A stretch of DNA of 64,000 bases. It comes from Aeromicrobium sp. (GTDB lineage Bacteria; Actinomycetota; Actinomycetes; Propionibacteriales; Nocardioidaceae). The notes beneath the pieces are model-generated. The model was not told the DNA's origin. It worked only from the letters and a program-made list of their open reading frames with translations, and did not search any database. This document shows, piece by piece, positions 1 through 7,788 of this stretch. Position 1 is the first letter of the stretch, and the number at the start of each line of letters is the position of its first letter. The DNA lies in assembly GCA_023257515.1 (NCBI GenBank), contig JALRCA010000019.1, positions 1-64,000 on the forward strand. The letters are read 5' to 3'. The translations under genes and the position numbers were made by a program.

Positions 1-1175
1 TCGAGCAGGGCCAGCCCGGAGGCGACGCTGCGCGGGTCCGGAGGGTCGATGAACGGGAAGTCGGCGACCTCTCCCAGCCCGAGCGTGGCCATCTGCAGCA
101 GCACCGAGGCGAGGTTCGTGCGACGGATCTCGGGATCGGTGAACTCCGGGCGCCCGAGGAAGTCCTCCTCGGAGTAGAGCCGGATGCAGATGCCGTCGGC
201 GACACGGCCGCAGCGGCCGGCGCGCTGGGCCGCGCTGGCCTGCGAGACCGGCTCGATCGGCAGCCGCTGCACCTTGAGCCGCTGGCTGTAGCGCGAGATG
301 CGCGCGTAGCCGGGGTCGACGACGTAGCGAATGCCTGGCACGGTCAGCGACGTCTCGGCCACGTTGGTGGCGAGCACGATCCGGCGTCCGGGGTGGGAGC
401 TGAAGATCTTCTGCTGGTCCTGCGCGGCGAGGCGACCGTAGAGCGGCAATATCTCGGTGCGCGGGTACTTCTTGCCCTCGAGGTGCTCGGCGGCGTCGCG
501 GATCTCGCGCTCGCCCGACAGGAACACCAGCACGTCGCCCTCGCGCGGCAGCTCGGCGATCGCGTCGGAGATCGCCTCGAGCTGGTCGCCGTCGGCGTCG
601 GCCATCGGGCGGTAGCGGATCTCGACGGGGTACGTACGGCCACTGACCTCGATCACGGGCGCGTCGAACAGCTCTGCGAACCGATCGACGTCGATCGTCG
701 CCGACGTGACGACGACCTTGAGGTCGGGACGGCGGGGAAGCAGCTCCTTGAGGTAGCCGAGCAGGAAGTCGATCGCGAGCGACCGCTCGTGCGCCTCGTC
801 GACGATGATCGTGTCGTAGCGCCGGAGGTCGCGGTCGTGGTTGATCTCGGCGAGCAGCAGCCCGTCGGTCACGAGCGAGACGGCGGTGTCGCGGCGGCGC
901 CGCTCGTCGAAGCGGACGGCGTAGCCGACCTCGGTACCGAGCTCGACCTCGCACTCCTGCGCGATGCGCGCGGCCACCGAGCGAGCCGCGATGCGCCTCG
1001 GCTGCGTGTGGGCGATGGAGCGCGCGCCCAGCTCGTAGGCGATCTTCGGCAGCTGGGTGGTCTTGCCCGATCCGGTCTCGCCGGCCACGACCACCACCTG
1101 GTGGTCCCGCAGCGCCGCGGCGATGTCGTCACGCCGCGACGCGATGGGCAGTGCGTCGTCGTACCGGATCCTCAT
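1..1175 (-). CDS. hrpA: ATP-dependent RNA helicase, DEAH-box HrpA-like (truncated by window edge)
   Basis: Manual minus-strand translation from ATG at 1175: [44 protein letters not shown]...[18 protein letters not shown]...[18 protein letters not shown]...[10 protein letters not shown]; Walker A, DEAH and SAT motifs present. Not in the ORF track because it runs off the left edge. Confidence 0.85.
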   Translation of the reverse strand, partial: MRIRYDDALPIASRRDDIAAALRDHQVVVVAGETGSGKTTQLPKIAYELGARSIAHTQPRRIAARSVAARIAQECEVELGTEVGYAVRFDERRRRDTAVSLVTDGLLLAEINHDRDLRRYDTIIVDEAHERSLAIDFLLGYLKELLPRRPDLKVVVTSATIDVDRFAELFDAPVIEVSGRTYPVEIRYRPMADADGDQLEAISDAIAELPREGDVLVFLSGEREIRDAAEHLEGKKYPRTEILPLYGRLAAQDQQKIFSSHPGRRIVLATNVAETSLTVPGIRYVVDPGYARISRYSQRLKVQRLPIEPVSQASAAQRAGRCGRVADGICIRLYSEEDFLGRPEFTDPEIRRTNLASVLLQMATLGLGEVADFPFIDPPDPRSVASGLALL

Positions 1176-1933
1176 CAGCGCAGCCCCAACGGGCCGGCGA
1201 GGGCCAGGTAGCCGACGAACGCGACGACGTCGAGCAGCGTGTGGGCGACGACGAGCGGCATGACGCGCCGCGTTCGGTGGAACCAGTAGCCGAACACGAC
1301 GCCCATGACGGCGTTGCCGATCGCGGGACCGATGCCCTGGTAGAGGTGGTAGCTGCCGCGAAGCAGCGCGCTCGTGGCGATCGTGGCCGCGAGCGACCAT
1401 CGCAGCTGCCGCAGCCGCGTCATCAGGTAACCGACCACCACGAATTCCTCGAGCAGCGCGTTCTGGAACGCGCTCAGCACGAGGACGGGCACGGTCCACC
1501 AGTGCACGACGTCGGGCGCCGGCACGACGTCGGCGGTGATGCCCAGGAGGCGTCCGGCGAAGTAGAACGCCAGGCCCGGCAGCCCGATCACGAGCGCCAG
1601 CCCGGCACCCGTGGCGAGGTCGCGCAGCGGCCGGTCACGTCCCATGCCGAGACGCTTCGCGACCCGCGACTCCTCGGGGTCGAGCGACAGCAGGTACCAG
1701 GCGAGGGCGACGGGCACGAGCGCGAAGCCGATGCCCGCGAGCTGCAGCGTGAGGTCGAGCCAGCCCTGCTCGGCGCGCGATGAGTTGAGGGTCGCCGTGC
1801 TGCTGCGCAGCGAGCCCTGGGTCAGCTTCACCACGAGGCTGAGCAGGGCGTAGACGGCGGACTGGCCGAGCGAGAGGCCCAGGACGATCCAGACCTCCGC
1901 CCCCAGCCGCCGGGCCGGGGCGGGCGTGCTCAT
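1175..1933 (-). CDS. CPBP family intramembrane metalloprotease
   Basis: Multi-TM protein with [18 protein letters not shown] and later conserved His motifs ([17 protein letters not shown]); start/stop overlaps the hrpA-like gene (ATGA). Confidence 0.75.
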   Translation of the reverse strand: MSTPAPARRLGAEVWIVLGLSLGQSAVYALLSLVVKLTQGSLRSSTATLNSSRAEQGWLDLTLQLAGIGFALVPVALAWYLLSLDPEESRVAKRLGMGRDRPLRDLATGAGLALVIGLPGLAFYFAGRLLGITADVVPAPDVVHWWTVPVLVLSAFQNALLEEFVVVGYLMTRLRQLRWSLAATIATSALLRGSYHLYQGIGPAIGNAVMGVVFGYWFHRTRRVMPLVVAHTLLDVVAFVGYLALAGPLGLR

Positions 1934-1937
1934 GCGG

Positions 1938-2840
1938 TCACAGGTCGTTCGTCGCGAAGGTGTCGCACTGGCGGATGGTGCCGGAGTCGTAGCCCGTCAT
2001 GAACCAGCGCTGCCGCTGCTCGCTGGAGCCGTGGGTCCAGGAGTCGGGGTTGACGGTCGCGCCGGCCGACTGCTGGATGTGGTCGTCGCCCACCGCGGCC
2101 GCGGCCGAGAGCGCGGAACGGACGTCGGACTCGGTCAGCGGCTTCAGGAGCGCGTCGCCGTCGGCGTCCTCGGTGGTCGAGGCGTGCTTGGCCCAGACTC
2201 CGGCGAGGCAGTCGGCCATGAGCTCGACGCGTACGCCGTTGTTCGTCGCGCCGGTGCGGCCGTCCTGCGCCTTGGCGAGGATGCCGAGCACGTTCTGGAT
2301 GTGGTGGCCGTACTCGTGCGCCACGACGTACTCCTGAGCGAGGGCGCCGTCGTCGGCGCCGAAGCGCGAGGACAGCTCGTCGAAGAAGCTCGCGTCGATG
2401 TAGACCCGCTGGTCCGAGGGGCAGTAGAACGGGCCGGTCTGGTTCGAGGCGGTGCCGCACGCCGAGGTGGTCGCACCGGAGTAGATGACGGTCTTGGCCT
2501 GCTGGTACTGCCGGTCCAGGTCCTTGGGCAGCGCGTCCTGCCAGTAGTCCTGGACGCTGTTGACGGTGCCGATGATGCGGCACGTGTCGTCGCGGTTGGC
2601 ATCGGCACCGGTCCTGCACTGCGAGAAGTCCGTCGCGGACTGCGAGCCACCGGGCTCGATCTGGTTGGTGCCGAACGGGTTGGTCGAGCCACCGGTCACC
2701 GAGGACAGGTCGACCCCGAAGAACGCGCCGATCAGGATGATCACGAGGCCACCGATGCCGCCGCCGATCGCGATGCCGCCCTTGCCCGCGCCCCCGATCA
2801 CCTGGCTGGTGTCGAGGTCGGCACCCTCGTTGAAGCTCAT
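1938..2840 (-). CDS. Neutral zinc metallopeptidase (YpfJ-like)
   Basis: N-terminal TM, YVVAHEYGHHIQNVLG (HExxH), MADCLAGVWAKHA motif. Confidence 0.85.
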   Translation of the reverse strand: MSFNEGADLDTSQVIGGAGKGGIAIGGGIGGLVIILIGAFFGVDLSSVTGGSTNPFGTNQIEPGGSQSATDFSQCRTGADANRDDTCRIIGTVNSVQDYWQDALPKDLDRQYQQAKTVIYSGATTSACGTASNQTGPFYCPSDQRVYIDASFFDELSSRFGADDGALAQEYVVAHEYGHHIQNVLGILAKAQDGRTGATNNGVRVELMADCLAGVWAKHASTTEDADGDALLKPLTESDVRSALSAAAAVGDDHIQQSAGATVNPDSWTHGSSEQRQRWFMTGYDSGTIRQCDTFATNDL

Positions 2841-2890
2841 GCCGGGAGTCTACGCAGTGCGGACCCGCCCAGCCTGGCTACGCTCGCCGG

Positions 2891-4174
2891 GTGACGACGC
2901 CCCCGAGCACGAGTCCGAGCACGTCAGGTCTGGCAATCGGCTCGACGGCCGACGACGAGATCCGCCGCAGCGGTCTGCGGCGGATGCGGGTCGTGGCCAC
3001 CTCGCTGCTGGCGATCGCCGCAATCGTCTACGTCGCGACGCTGGGGGAGCACGGCGCGCTCGACTACGTGAACGCCGCCGCCGAGGCCGCGATGGTCGGC
3101 GCGATCGCCGACTGGTTCGCGGTGACGGCCCTGTTCCGCCACCCGCTCGGCCTGCCCATCCCGCACACCGCGATCATCCCGCGGCGCAAGGCGTCGCTGG
3201 GCGAGAGCCTGCAGGACTTCGTGGCCGACAACTTCCTGCGCGAGGACGTCGTGCGCGAGCGCGTGCTGTCCGCCGGGGTCGCCCGCCAGGTCGGCGTCTG
3301 GCTGGCCGACGAGGACCACGCCCGTCGTGTCGTCGACGAGGGCGCCCGAGTGCTGGGCGACGGGCTGTCCAAGATCAAGCGCGACGACGTGGCACTGGTC
3401 GTGCAGGAGGCGATCGTGCCCCGCCTCGCCGAGGAGCCGCTCAGCCCCGCCGCGGGTCAGCTGCTCGAGGAGATCGTCGCCGACCACGCCCACACGGGGC
3501 TCGTGGACCTGGCGATGACCGAGCTGCTGCGCTGGCTCGAGGAGCACGGCGGAGAGATCACGTCGATCGTCGAGGAACGCGCTCCCTGGTGGACCCCGCA
3601 ATGGGTCGACGTGCGGGTCTCCGAACGGATCTACCTGGAGGCGCTGCGCTTCGTCCACGAGATCAAGACGACGCCTGACCACGCAGCCCGTCAGGCCCTC
3701 GACTCCTGGCTGCGCGACCTGGCGCACAACCTGCAGCACGACCCCGACACCCAGGCGCGCGCGGAGCGGCTCAAGGAGCGCGTGCTGACCCAGCCGCAGG
3801 TCGTCGGCACGTCGATCGCGCTCTGGGACGCCCTACGCCGCGCGCTGCTGTCGTCGCTGCAGGACTCCGAGGGCCTGCTGCGCAGCCGCGTGCTGCAGGA
3901 GCTGCTCTCGATCGCGGACCGGCTGCAGCACGACGAGCAGCTCGCCGGCCGCGTCGACCGCACCCTCGCCGACGTCGCCGGCTACGCCGTCACCCACTAC
4001 GGCAGCCAGGTCGCGACGATCATCTCGGCGACGGTCGACCGCTGGGACGGCAAGGAGACGGCGGAGCGCGTCGAGCTTCACGTGGGCCGCGACCTGCAGT
4101 TCATCCGCATCAACGGCACGGTCGTCGGCGGGCTGGCCGGTCTGGTGATCCACACGCTGAGCCAGCTCGCCTGA
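2891..4174 (+). CDS. DUF445 family membrane protein
   Basis: AAEAAMVGAIADWFAVTALFRHPLGLPIPHTAIIPRRK motif typical of DUF445. Confidence 0.85.
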   Translation: MTTPPSTSPSTSGLAIGSTADDEIRRSGLRRMRVVATSLLAIAAIVYVATLGEHGALDYVNAAAEAAMVGAIADWFAVTALFRHPLGLPIPHTAIIPRRKASLGESLQDFVADNFLREDVVRERVLSAGVARQVGVWLADEDHARRVVDEGARVLGDGLSKIKRDDVALVVQEAIVPRLAEEPLSPAAGQLLEEIVADHAHTGLVDLAMTELLRWLEEHGGEITSIVEERAPWWTPQWVDVRVSERIYLEALRFVHEIKTTPDHAARQALDSWLRDLAHNLQHDPDTQARAERLKERVLTQPQVVGTSIALWDALRRALLSSLQDSEGLLRSRVLQELLSIADRLQHDEQLAGRVDRTLADVAGYAVTHYGSQVATIISATVDRWDGKETAERVELHVGRDLQFIRINGTVVGGLAGLVIHTLSQLA

Positions 4175-4337
4175 CACCCAGCGGGTTGTCCCCACCTGTG
4201 GACGCCGACTGTGCACAACGCGCCGTTTCCTGTGCATCCACCCGGTGTTTCTGTGGACCCGTCGGTGGACAGGAAAACAATGCGCAGAAGTCCGCCGAAA
4301 CCCCTTGCGGCGGGGTCGTGAACGGGCGTAGAACTAT

Positions 4338-4522
4338 CCCCACGCACTCCTTCGGGAGAGCGGGAAGGAACTGGAAGATCAGCTCCCACGCCGAGGGTCT
4401 CGACCCCCAGGCGACCCGGCCGGTGATGCGGTCCGGGGGACTGAGGAGAAGGTTCTGGAGAGACCGACCATCACGCGATCTCACCGAGAGGCCCCGGGAA
4501 ACTCATACTTTCCCGGGGCCTC
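4338..4522 (+). ncRNA. Candidate small non-coding RNA
   Basis: TTGCGG (4305-4310) - 18 nt - TAGAACT (4329-4335) promoter-like pair, then a 14-bp perfect hairpin (gaggccccgggaaa/tttcccggggcctc, 4488-4522), with no convincing CDS between. Confidence 0.25.
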
Positions 4523-4652
4523 ATCCATTCCATGGTGGCAAGTCCGAGCGGCGTCTGTCGAGTCGAGCCGGGGGCCGGCAGGACCCCCGATGGATCGCGG
4601 CGTGAGGTTTGCTAGAGTCTCTCCTCGTGCCGCAGAGATGCGCACGACCCGA

Positions 4653-4738
4653 GTCCGGGTGGCGGAATTGGTAGACGCGCTAGCTTGAGGTGCTAGTGGC
4701 CCGATAGGGCTGTGGGGGTTCAAGTCCCCCCTCGGACA
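4653..4738 (+). tRNA. tRNA-Leu (anticodon GAG); prophage integration site
   Basis: GTCCGGG acceptor pairs with CTCGGAC; anticodon arm CTAGC-TTGAGGT-GCTAG; long variable arm; T-arm GGGGGTTCAAGTCCCCC. Confidence 0.95.
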
Positions 4739-4740
4739 CA
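4719..4740 (+). repeat. att core repeat copy 1 (in intact tRNA-Leu)
   Basis: ttcaagtcccccctcggacaca, identical to 52846-52867. Confidence 0.95.
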
Positions 4741-4742
4741 CT

Positions 4743-4780
4743 GAAATCCCAGGCCGTATGGCCTGGGATTTCTTCTTGTG
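4743..4780 (+). terminator. Rho-independent terminator downstream of tRNA-Leu, supplied by phage DNA
   Basis: 13-bp perfect stem gaaatcccaggcc-gtat-ggcctgggatttc followed by ttcttgtgtt; lies inside the attL junction. Confidence 0.85.
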
Positions 4781-4920
4781 TTCCACCGTGTACCCACGGG
4801 CCGTCTGGGGCGTGTCGTTATACCTCGTTACACATCCCTAGAAGCCCACCCCTTCACATCCCCAACCTGAACCCCACACCTTCACACAGAACTGTCGGCA
4901 CCCAGTGGCAGCCTGTCCCC

Positions 4921-5154
4921 ATGCCCCTCACCGACACCCACCGCGACATGCTGAAGTTCTCGCGCCTGTCGTGGCAGTTCCGGGGTGCGCGCGAGTCGGC
5001 TATCCGTGAGCGGTTCGGCTGTTCGGAGCTGACGTTTCACCAGCGCATGAATCGTCTGATCGATGACCCGGATGCGTTGGCTGAGTTCCCGCTGGATGTG
5101 CGCCGGCTGCAGCGTGTGCGTGCTCGGGGGCAGCGGTCGAGACGGGCGTCCTAG
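4921..5154 (+). CDS. DUF3263-like small HTH-type protein
   Basis: MPLTDTHRDMLKFSRLSWQFRGARESAIRERFGCSELTFHQRMNRLIDDPDAL resembles actinobacterial/phage DUF3263. Confidence 0.6.
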   Translation: MPLTDTHRDMLKFSRLSWQFRGARESAIRERFGCSELTFHQRMNRLIDDPDALAEFPLDVRRLQRVRARGQRSRRAS

Positions 5155-5165
5155 TTGGATGCTTG

Positions 5166-5207
5166 CGGGTGTCATGACACCCGGGTAGGGTGGGTGTCAT
5201 GACACCC
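5166..5207. promoter_or_regulatory. Paired palindromic operator candidates (CGGGTGTCATGACACCCG / GGGTGTCATGACACCC)
   Basis: Perfect 18-bp (5166-5183) and 16-bp (5192-5207) palindromes, centres 25 bp apart. Confidence 0.6.
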
Positions 5208-5417
5208 GAACAGACAGAGGCCGCTTTGGTCGAGGCAACGAAGGTGGCTACCGATGCTGCCGACCTTGCTGAGCGACTGCTCGCGGCCATCGAGGGGGTT
5301 AGGGAGATTGCTCACGAGCTGGGCGCGTACCCCTCGGGAACCATTGAGAGTCGCATCGGCTACCGACTCGGAGTGATTCTTGTGAAGATGGACGCCGGTG
5401 CATCAGATGAGTACTAG
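5199..5417 (+). CDS. Hypothetical protein (start codon inside TGTCATGACA palindrome)
   Basis: ORF MTPEQTEAALVEATKVATDAADLAERLLAAIEG...; placed in a same-strand gene run. Confidence 0.5.
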   Translation: MTPEQTEAALVEATKVATDAADLAERLLAAIEGVREIAHELGAYPSGTIESRIGYRLGVILVKMDAGASDEY

Positions 5418-5688
5418 CCTCACGTGCGACAACTGCGGTACGAATCTGGTTCTTGACCATGCCTCCGGCCGATCGGCTGAGAGCGGCGAGGATTCGGCCT
5501 GGGTGCAAATCGGGACGCGCGCGGGCACCGGCTGGGATGCCTGCACGATCTCTTGCGCTAGTGAGCTGCTGGCCGGCGCAGTCACGGAACGTGTGAACGC
5601 GGAACTAGAGGTAGTCATGGATGTTGCACGAACAATCCGCGAAGAGAAGGAACGAGACGGCGGCTCGGGCGATTGGGGATCGTCATGA
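5407..5688 (+). CDS. Hypothetical protein with CxxC motif
   Basis: MSTSLTCDNCGTNLVLDHASGRSAESG...; overlaps the end of the preceding ORF. Confidence 0.5.
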   Translation: MSTSLTCDNCGTNLVLDHASGRSAESGEDSAWVQIGTRAGTGWDACTISCASELLAGAVTERVNAELEVVMDVARTIREEKERDGGSGDWGSS

Positions 5689-5718
5689 CACCCGATAGCG
5701 TGCCTGTCATGACAGGCA
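5682..5718. promoter_or_regulatory. Paired palindromic operator candidates (GTCATGAC / TGCCTGTCATGACAGGCA)
   Basis: 8-bp core (5682-5689) and perfect 18-bp palindrome (5701-5718), centres 24 bp apart, at the start of the RHH gene. Confidence 0.6.
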
Positions 5719-5855
5719 AGGGGACTCCGCGGCGAACGGTGCGAATCGAGGACGAGACCTGGGACGCTGCGAAGGTCGAGGCAGAGTCTCGTGGCGAGAC
5801 GCTCTCGGACGTTATCCGCCGAGCGCTCATCGACTACGTGAAGGAGTCCGCATGA
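5709..5855 (+). CDS. Ribbon-helix-helix (Arc/CopG-type) transcriptional regulator
   Basis: MTGKGTPRRTVRIEDETWDAAKVEAESRGETLSDVIRRALIDYVKESA, short RHH fold pattern; ATG embedded in an 18-bp palindrome. Confidence 0.8.
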   Translation: MTGKGTPRRTVRIEDETWDAAKVEAESRGETLSDVIRRALIDYVKESA

Positions 5856-5889
5856 CCACCCTCACCGACTTCCAGGACGAGTGGCGAGC

Positions 5890-6219
5890 ATGAGTGAGTC
5901 CGACCGCGAGTACGAGTGCTGCGACGGGCTCTACGGACTCCATGCTCCGTGGTGCCCGAACCTGAGCAAGCCGGTCCACGTAGACCCTGCCGTGTTGGCT
6001 GCGGCGGACCGCTGGCTGGCCGGCCAGAGGGAATTGTCGATCGCGAGATTCGGTGTCAACTTAGCCGCCCGTGACGCGGAGATATGGATGCATCGGTTCG
6101 CCCTCGCCGTCGAGGCATCGAATGAACGCCTAGCGATTGCTGAGGCTCGGGAGATTGCCGCCCACCCGGATCTGGCTGAGTTCAACGCCCGCATGGATGG
6201 GTTCTACGAGCGGCCCTAA
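5890..6219 (+). CDS. Hypothetical protein
   Basis: MSESDREYECCDGLYGLHAPWCPNLSKPVHVDPAVL...; a GTG start at 5881 is also possible. Confidence 0.5.
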   Translation: MSESDREYECCDGLYGLHAPWCPNLSKPVHVDPAVLAAADRWLAGQRELSIARFGVNLAARDAEIWMHRFALAVEASNERLAIAEAREIAAHPDLAEFNARMDGFYERP

Positions 6220-6725
6220 CGCCGCCGCACATCCCCATCCGCCAGCCACACTCCCCGCGTCTGCAACCGTCGATCGTTGACCTCGACGTAGGTGCACCCG
6301 TTGGCCCAGCGCGCGACTCGGCCTTCGAGGATGACCTGTCCGTCGTGCTCGAAGACGATGCGCGCTTCGACTGGTACTCGCGGGCTCACATGGTCGACGG
6401 GTCCCCAGCGTGGGTCGGCGGTCGGTAGTCCTTCGCCGTTGAGGTATGGCCACACGGCGTTAGTGACTTCTTGCCAGCGTCGCTCGGGTGGCTCGATGGT
6501 CCCGTGCGCGACGATGCCGTCAGACACGCATGATCCAGATGAGTCGCCAGCCGTCGGGCACGCTCTGGTCGAGTCGTTGCCGGGCGGTGTCGTAGTCGAG
6601 GCCTTCTGCGCTGAGTCCGTCGAGGCCGAGGTTGGCATGGCTTCTGGCTCCGGGTCGGGGGCGGTGAAGGGTTCTTCGCCGAAACGCTTGCGCTTGTCAC
6701 CATAGGTGACATAGAGTGAGGGCAC
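6216..6725 (-). CDS. Hypothetical protein (start uncertain)
   Basis: Minus-strand ORF ending ...VEARIVFEHDGQVILEGRVARWANGCTYVEVNDRRLQTRGVWLADGDVRRR; divergent to the 6771 gene. Confidence 0.5.
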   Translation of the reverse strand: MPSLYVTYGDKRKRFGEEPFTAPDPEPEAMPTSASTDSAQKASTTTPPGNDSTRACPTAGDSSGSCVSDGIVAHGTIEPPERRWQEVTNAVWPYLNGEGLPTADPRWGPVDHVSPRVPVEARIVFEHDGQVILEGRVARWANGCTYVEVNDRRLQTRGVWLADGDVRRR

Positions 6726-6770
6726 GAGGTCAGGGAAACAGTCCCAGACCGGAACCCACAAGGGGACATC

Positions 6771-6941
6771 ATGAGCGACATCACCGTCACCGAGGCCGCC
6801 TACGAACTGCGCATGACGAGAGACGAGCTCCTCGCATTCGATCAGACTCTCACGGCCGACAGTCTGATGACGGAGTCTGAGCTCGAGCAGGTTCGCCACG
6901 TGCTGGCCAACCTCGACGAGAGCGGTGCGTACATCGGATGA
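6771..6941 (+). CDS. Small hypothetical protein
   Basis: Manual translation MSDITVTEAAYELRMTRDELLAFDQTLTADSLMTESELEQVRHVLANLDESGAYIG*, overlaps next gene by ATGA. Confidence 0.55.
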   Translation: MSDITVTEAAYELRMTRDELLAFDQTLTADSLMTESELEQVRHVLANLDESGAYIG

Positions 6942-7342
6942 CCGACCAACTCATCAACCACGTCCCCGGGCTGACGGTCGGGGGCGTCGTCGTCGACGGG
7001 ACGCAGCCGATGAGCCCTGCGGAGTTGCGGATGGTGCGCGAGTACCTAGGAGTGTCGGCCGAGTGGCTGGCCGATCGGCTCGGGGTGGCGCTGAGGACGG
7101 TACGCCGGTGGGAGCACGGGCAGTCGGCGGTGCCCGATGGTGTGCGCGAGCAGGTCGAGGAGCTTGAGGTCGTGGCCGCGGGTCACGTGAACGCGGCCGT
7201 CGACGCGCTCGGCGACGCGGTCGAGGCGGTGCTGACGATCCCGGACGCCGATGCGGGCGGGTTCCCGGCCGGTTGGTGGCGGATGGTCGCCGCACGGGTC
7301 GCGCAGGATGTGCCCGGCCTGCACGTGCGCTACGACTCCTAA
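6938..7342 (+). CDS. HTH domain protein
   Basis: MSPAELRMVREYLGVSAEWLADRLGVALRTVRRWEHGQSAVPDGV, a classical HTH. Confidence 0.75.
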   Translation: MTDQLINHVPGLTVGGVVVDGTQPMSPAELRMVREYLGVSAEWLADRLGVALRTVRRWEHGQSAVPDGVREQVEELEVVAAGHVNAAVDALGDAVEAVLTIPDADAGGFPAGWWRMVAARVAQDVPGLHVRYDS

Positions 7343-7351
7343 GACGACAAG

Positions 7352-7387
7352 AACGCCCCCGCTCTCCATCAGGAGAGCGGGGGCGTT
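7352..7387. terminator. Bidirectional intrinsic terminator
   Basis: aacgcccccgctctcc-atca-ggagagcgggggcgtt between convergent genes. Confidence 0.9.
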
Positions 7388-7470
7388 GTCGCGGCGGTGG
7401 CCGGACTTGGTTCAAGTTGTAGCCCGGAAACTGGAATGGTCGGCGGGCAGGTTCAAGGTAGCGGCTGGGG

Positions 7471-7749
7471 TCAGGTGTGCCAGCGTCCGTCGGTGACCCA
7501 CCCGTGTGTCCCGCAGTCGTCGCACAGGATCGAGGCACGGACCGTGGGACGGCCCTCGACATCACGCGTGAGGGTGTGGCCCTGGCCGAGCATGAGCCGT
7601 GGCGCGCACACGATCAGGCCACGAGCGCCGCGGTCGCAGAAGTGCTGGAAACGGACCGACCCGTCTCGGTAGGTGAGCAGCGACTTCTGGTCGCCGACGT
7701 CGTCCCGATGCGTGTAGCCCGGGTCCACGGCGACCGCGATCGTTCTCAT
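7471..7749 (-). CDS. Hypothetical phage protein
   Basis: MRTIAVAVDPGYTHRDDVGDQKSLLTYRDGSVRFQHFCDRG...CDDCGTHGWVTDGRWHT. Confidence 0.55.
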   Translation of the reverse strand: MRTIAVAVDPGYTHRDDVGDQKSLLTYRDGSVRFQHFCDRGARGLIVCAPRLMLGQGHTLTRDVEGRPTVRASILCDDCGTHGWVTDGRWHT

Positions 7750-7788
7750 CCAGGCCTCCTGGGGTGTGTAGTTACGTGGTCGAGGGCG

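Noticed and set aside
393-1211. + strand ORF, 272 aa
   Set aside because: Antisense to the HrpA-like helicase with Arg/Val/Asp-rich translation typical of high-GC shadow ORFs.
4481-4786. Minus-strand ORF MEHKKKSQAIRPGISVCPRGDLNPHSPIGPLAPQASAST...
   Set aside because: Antisense of tRNA-Leu; the CPRGDLNPHSPIGPLAPQA string is a recurring false CDS over this type of tRNA. The same CPRGDLN string appears in the artificial N-terminal extension of the integrase ORF at 53045.
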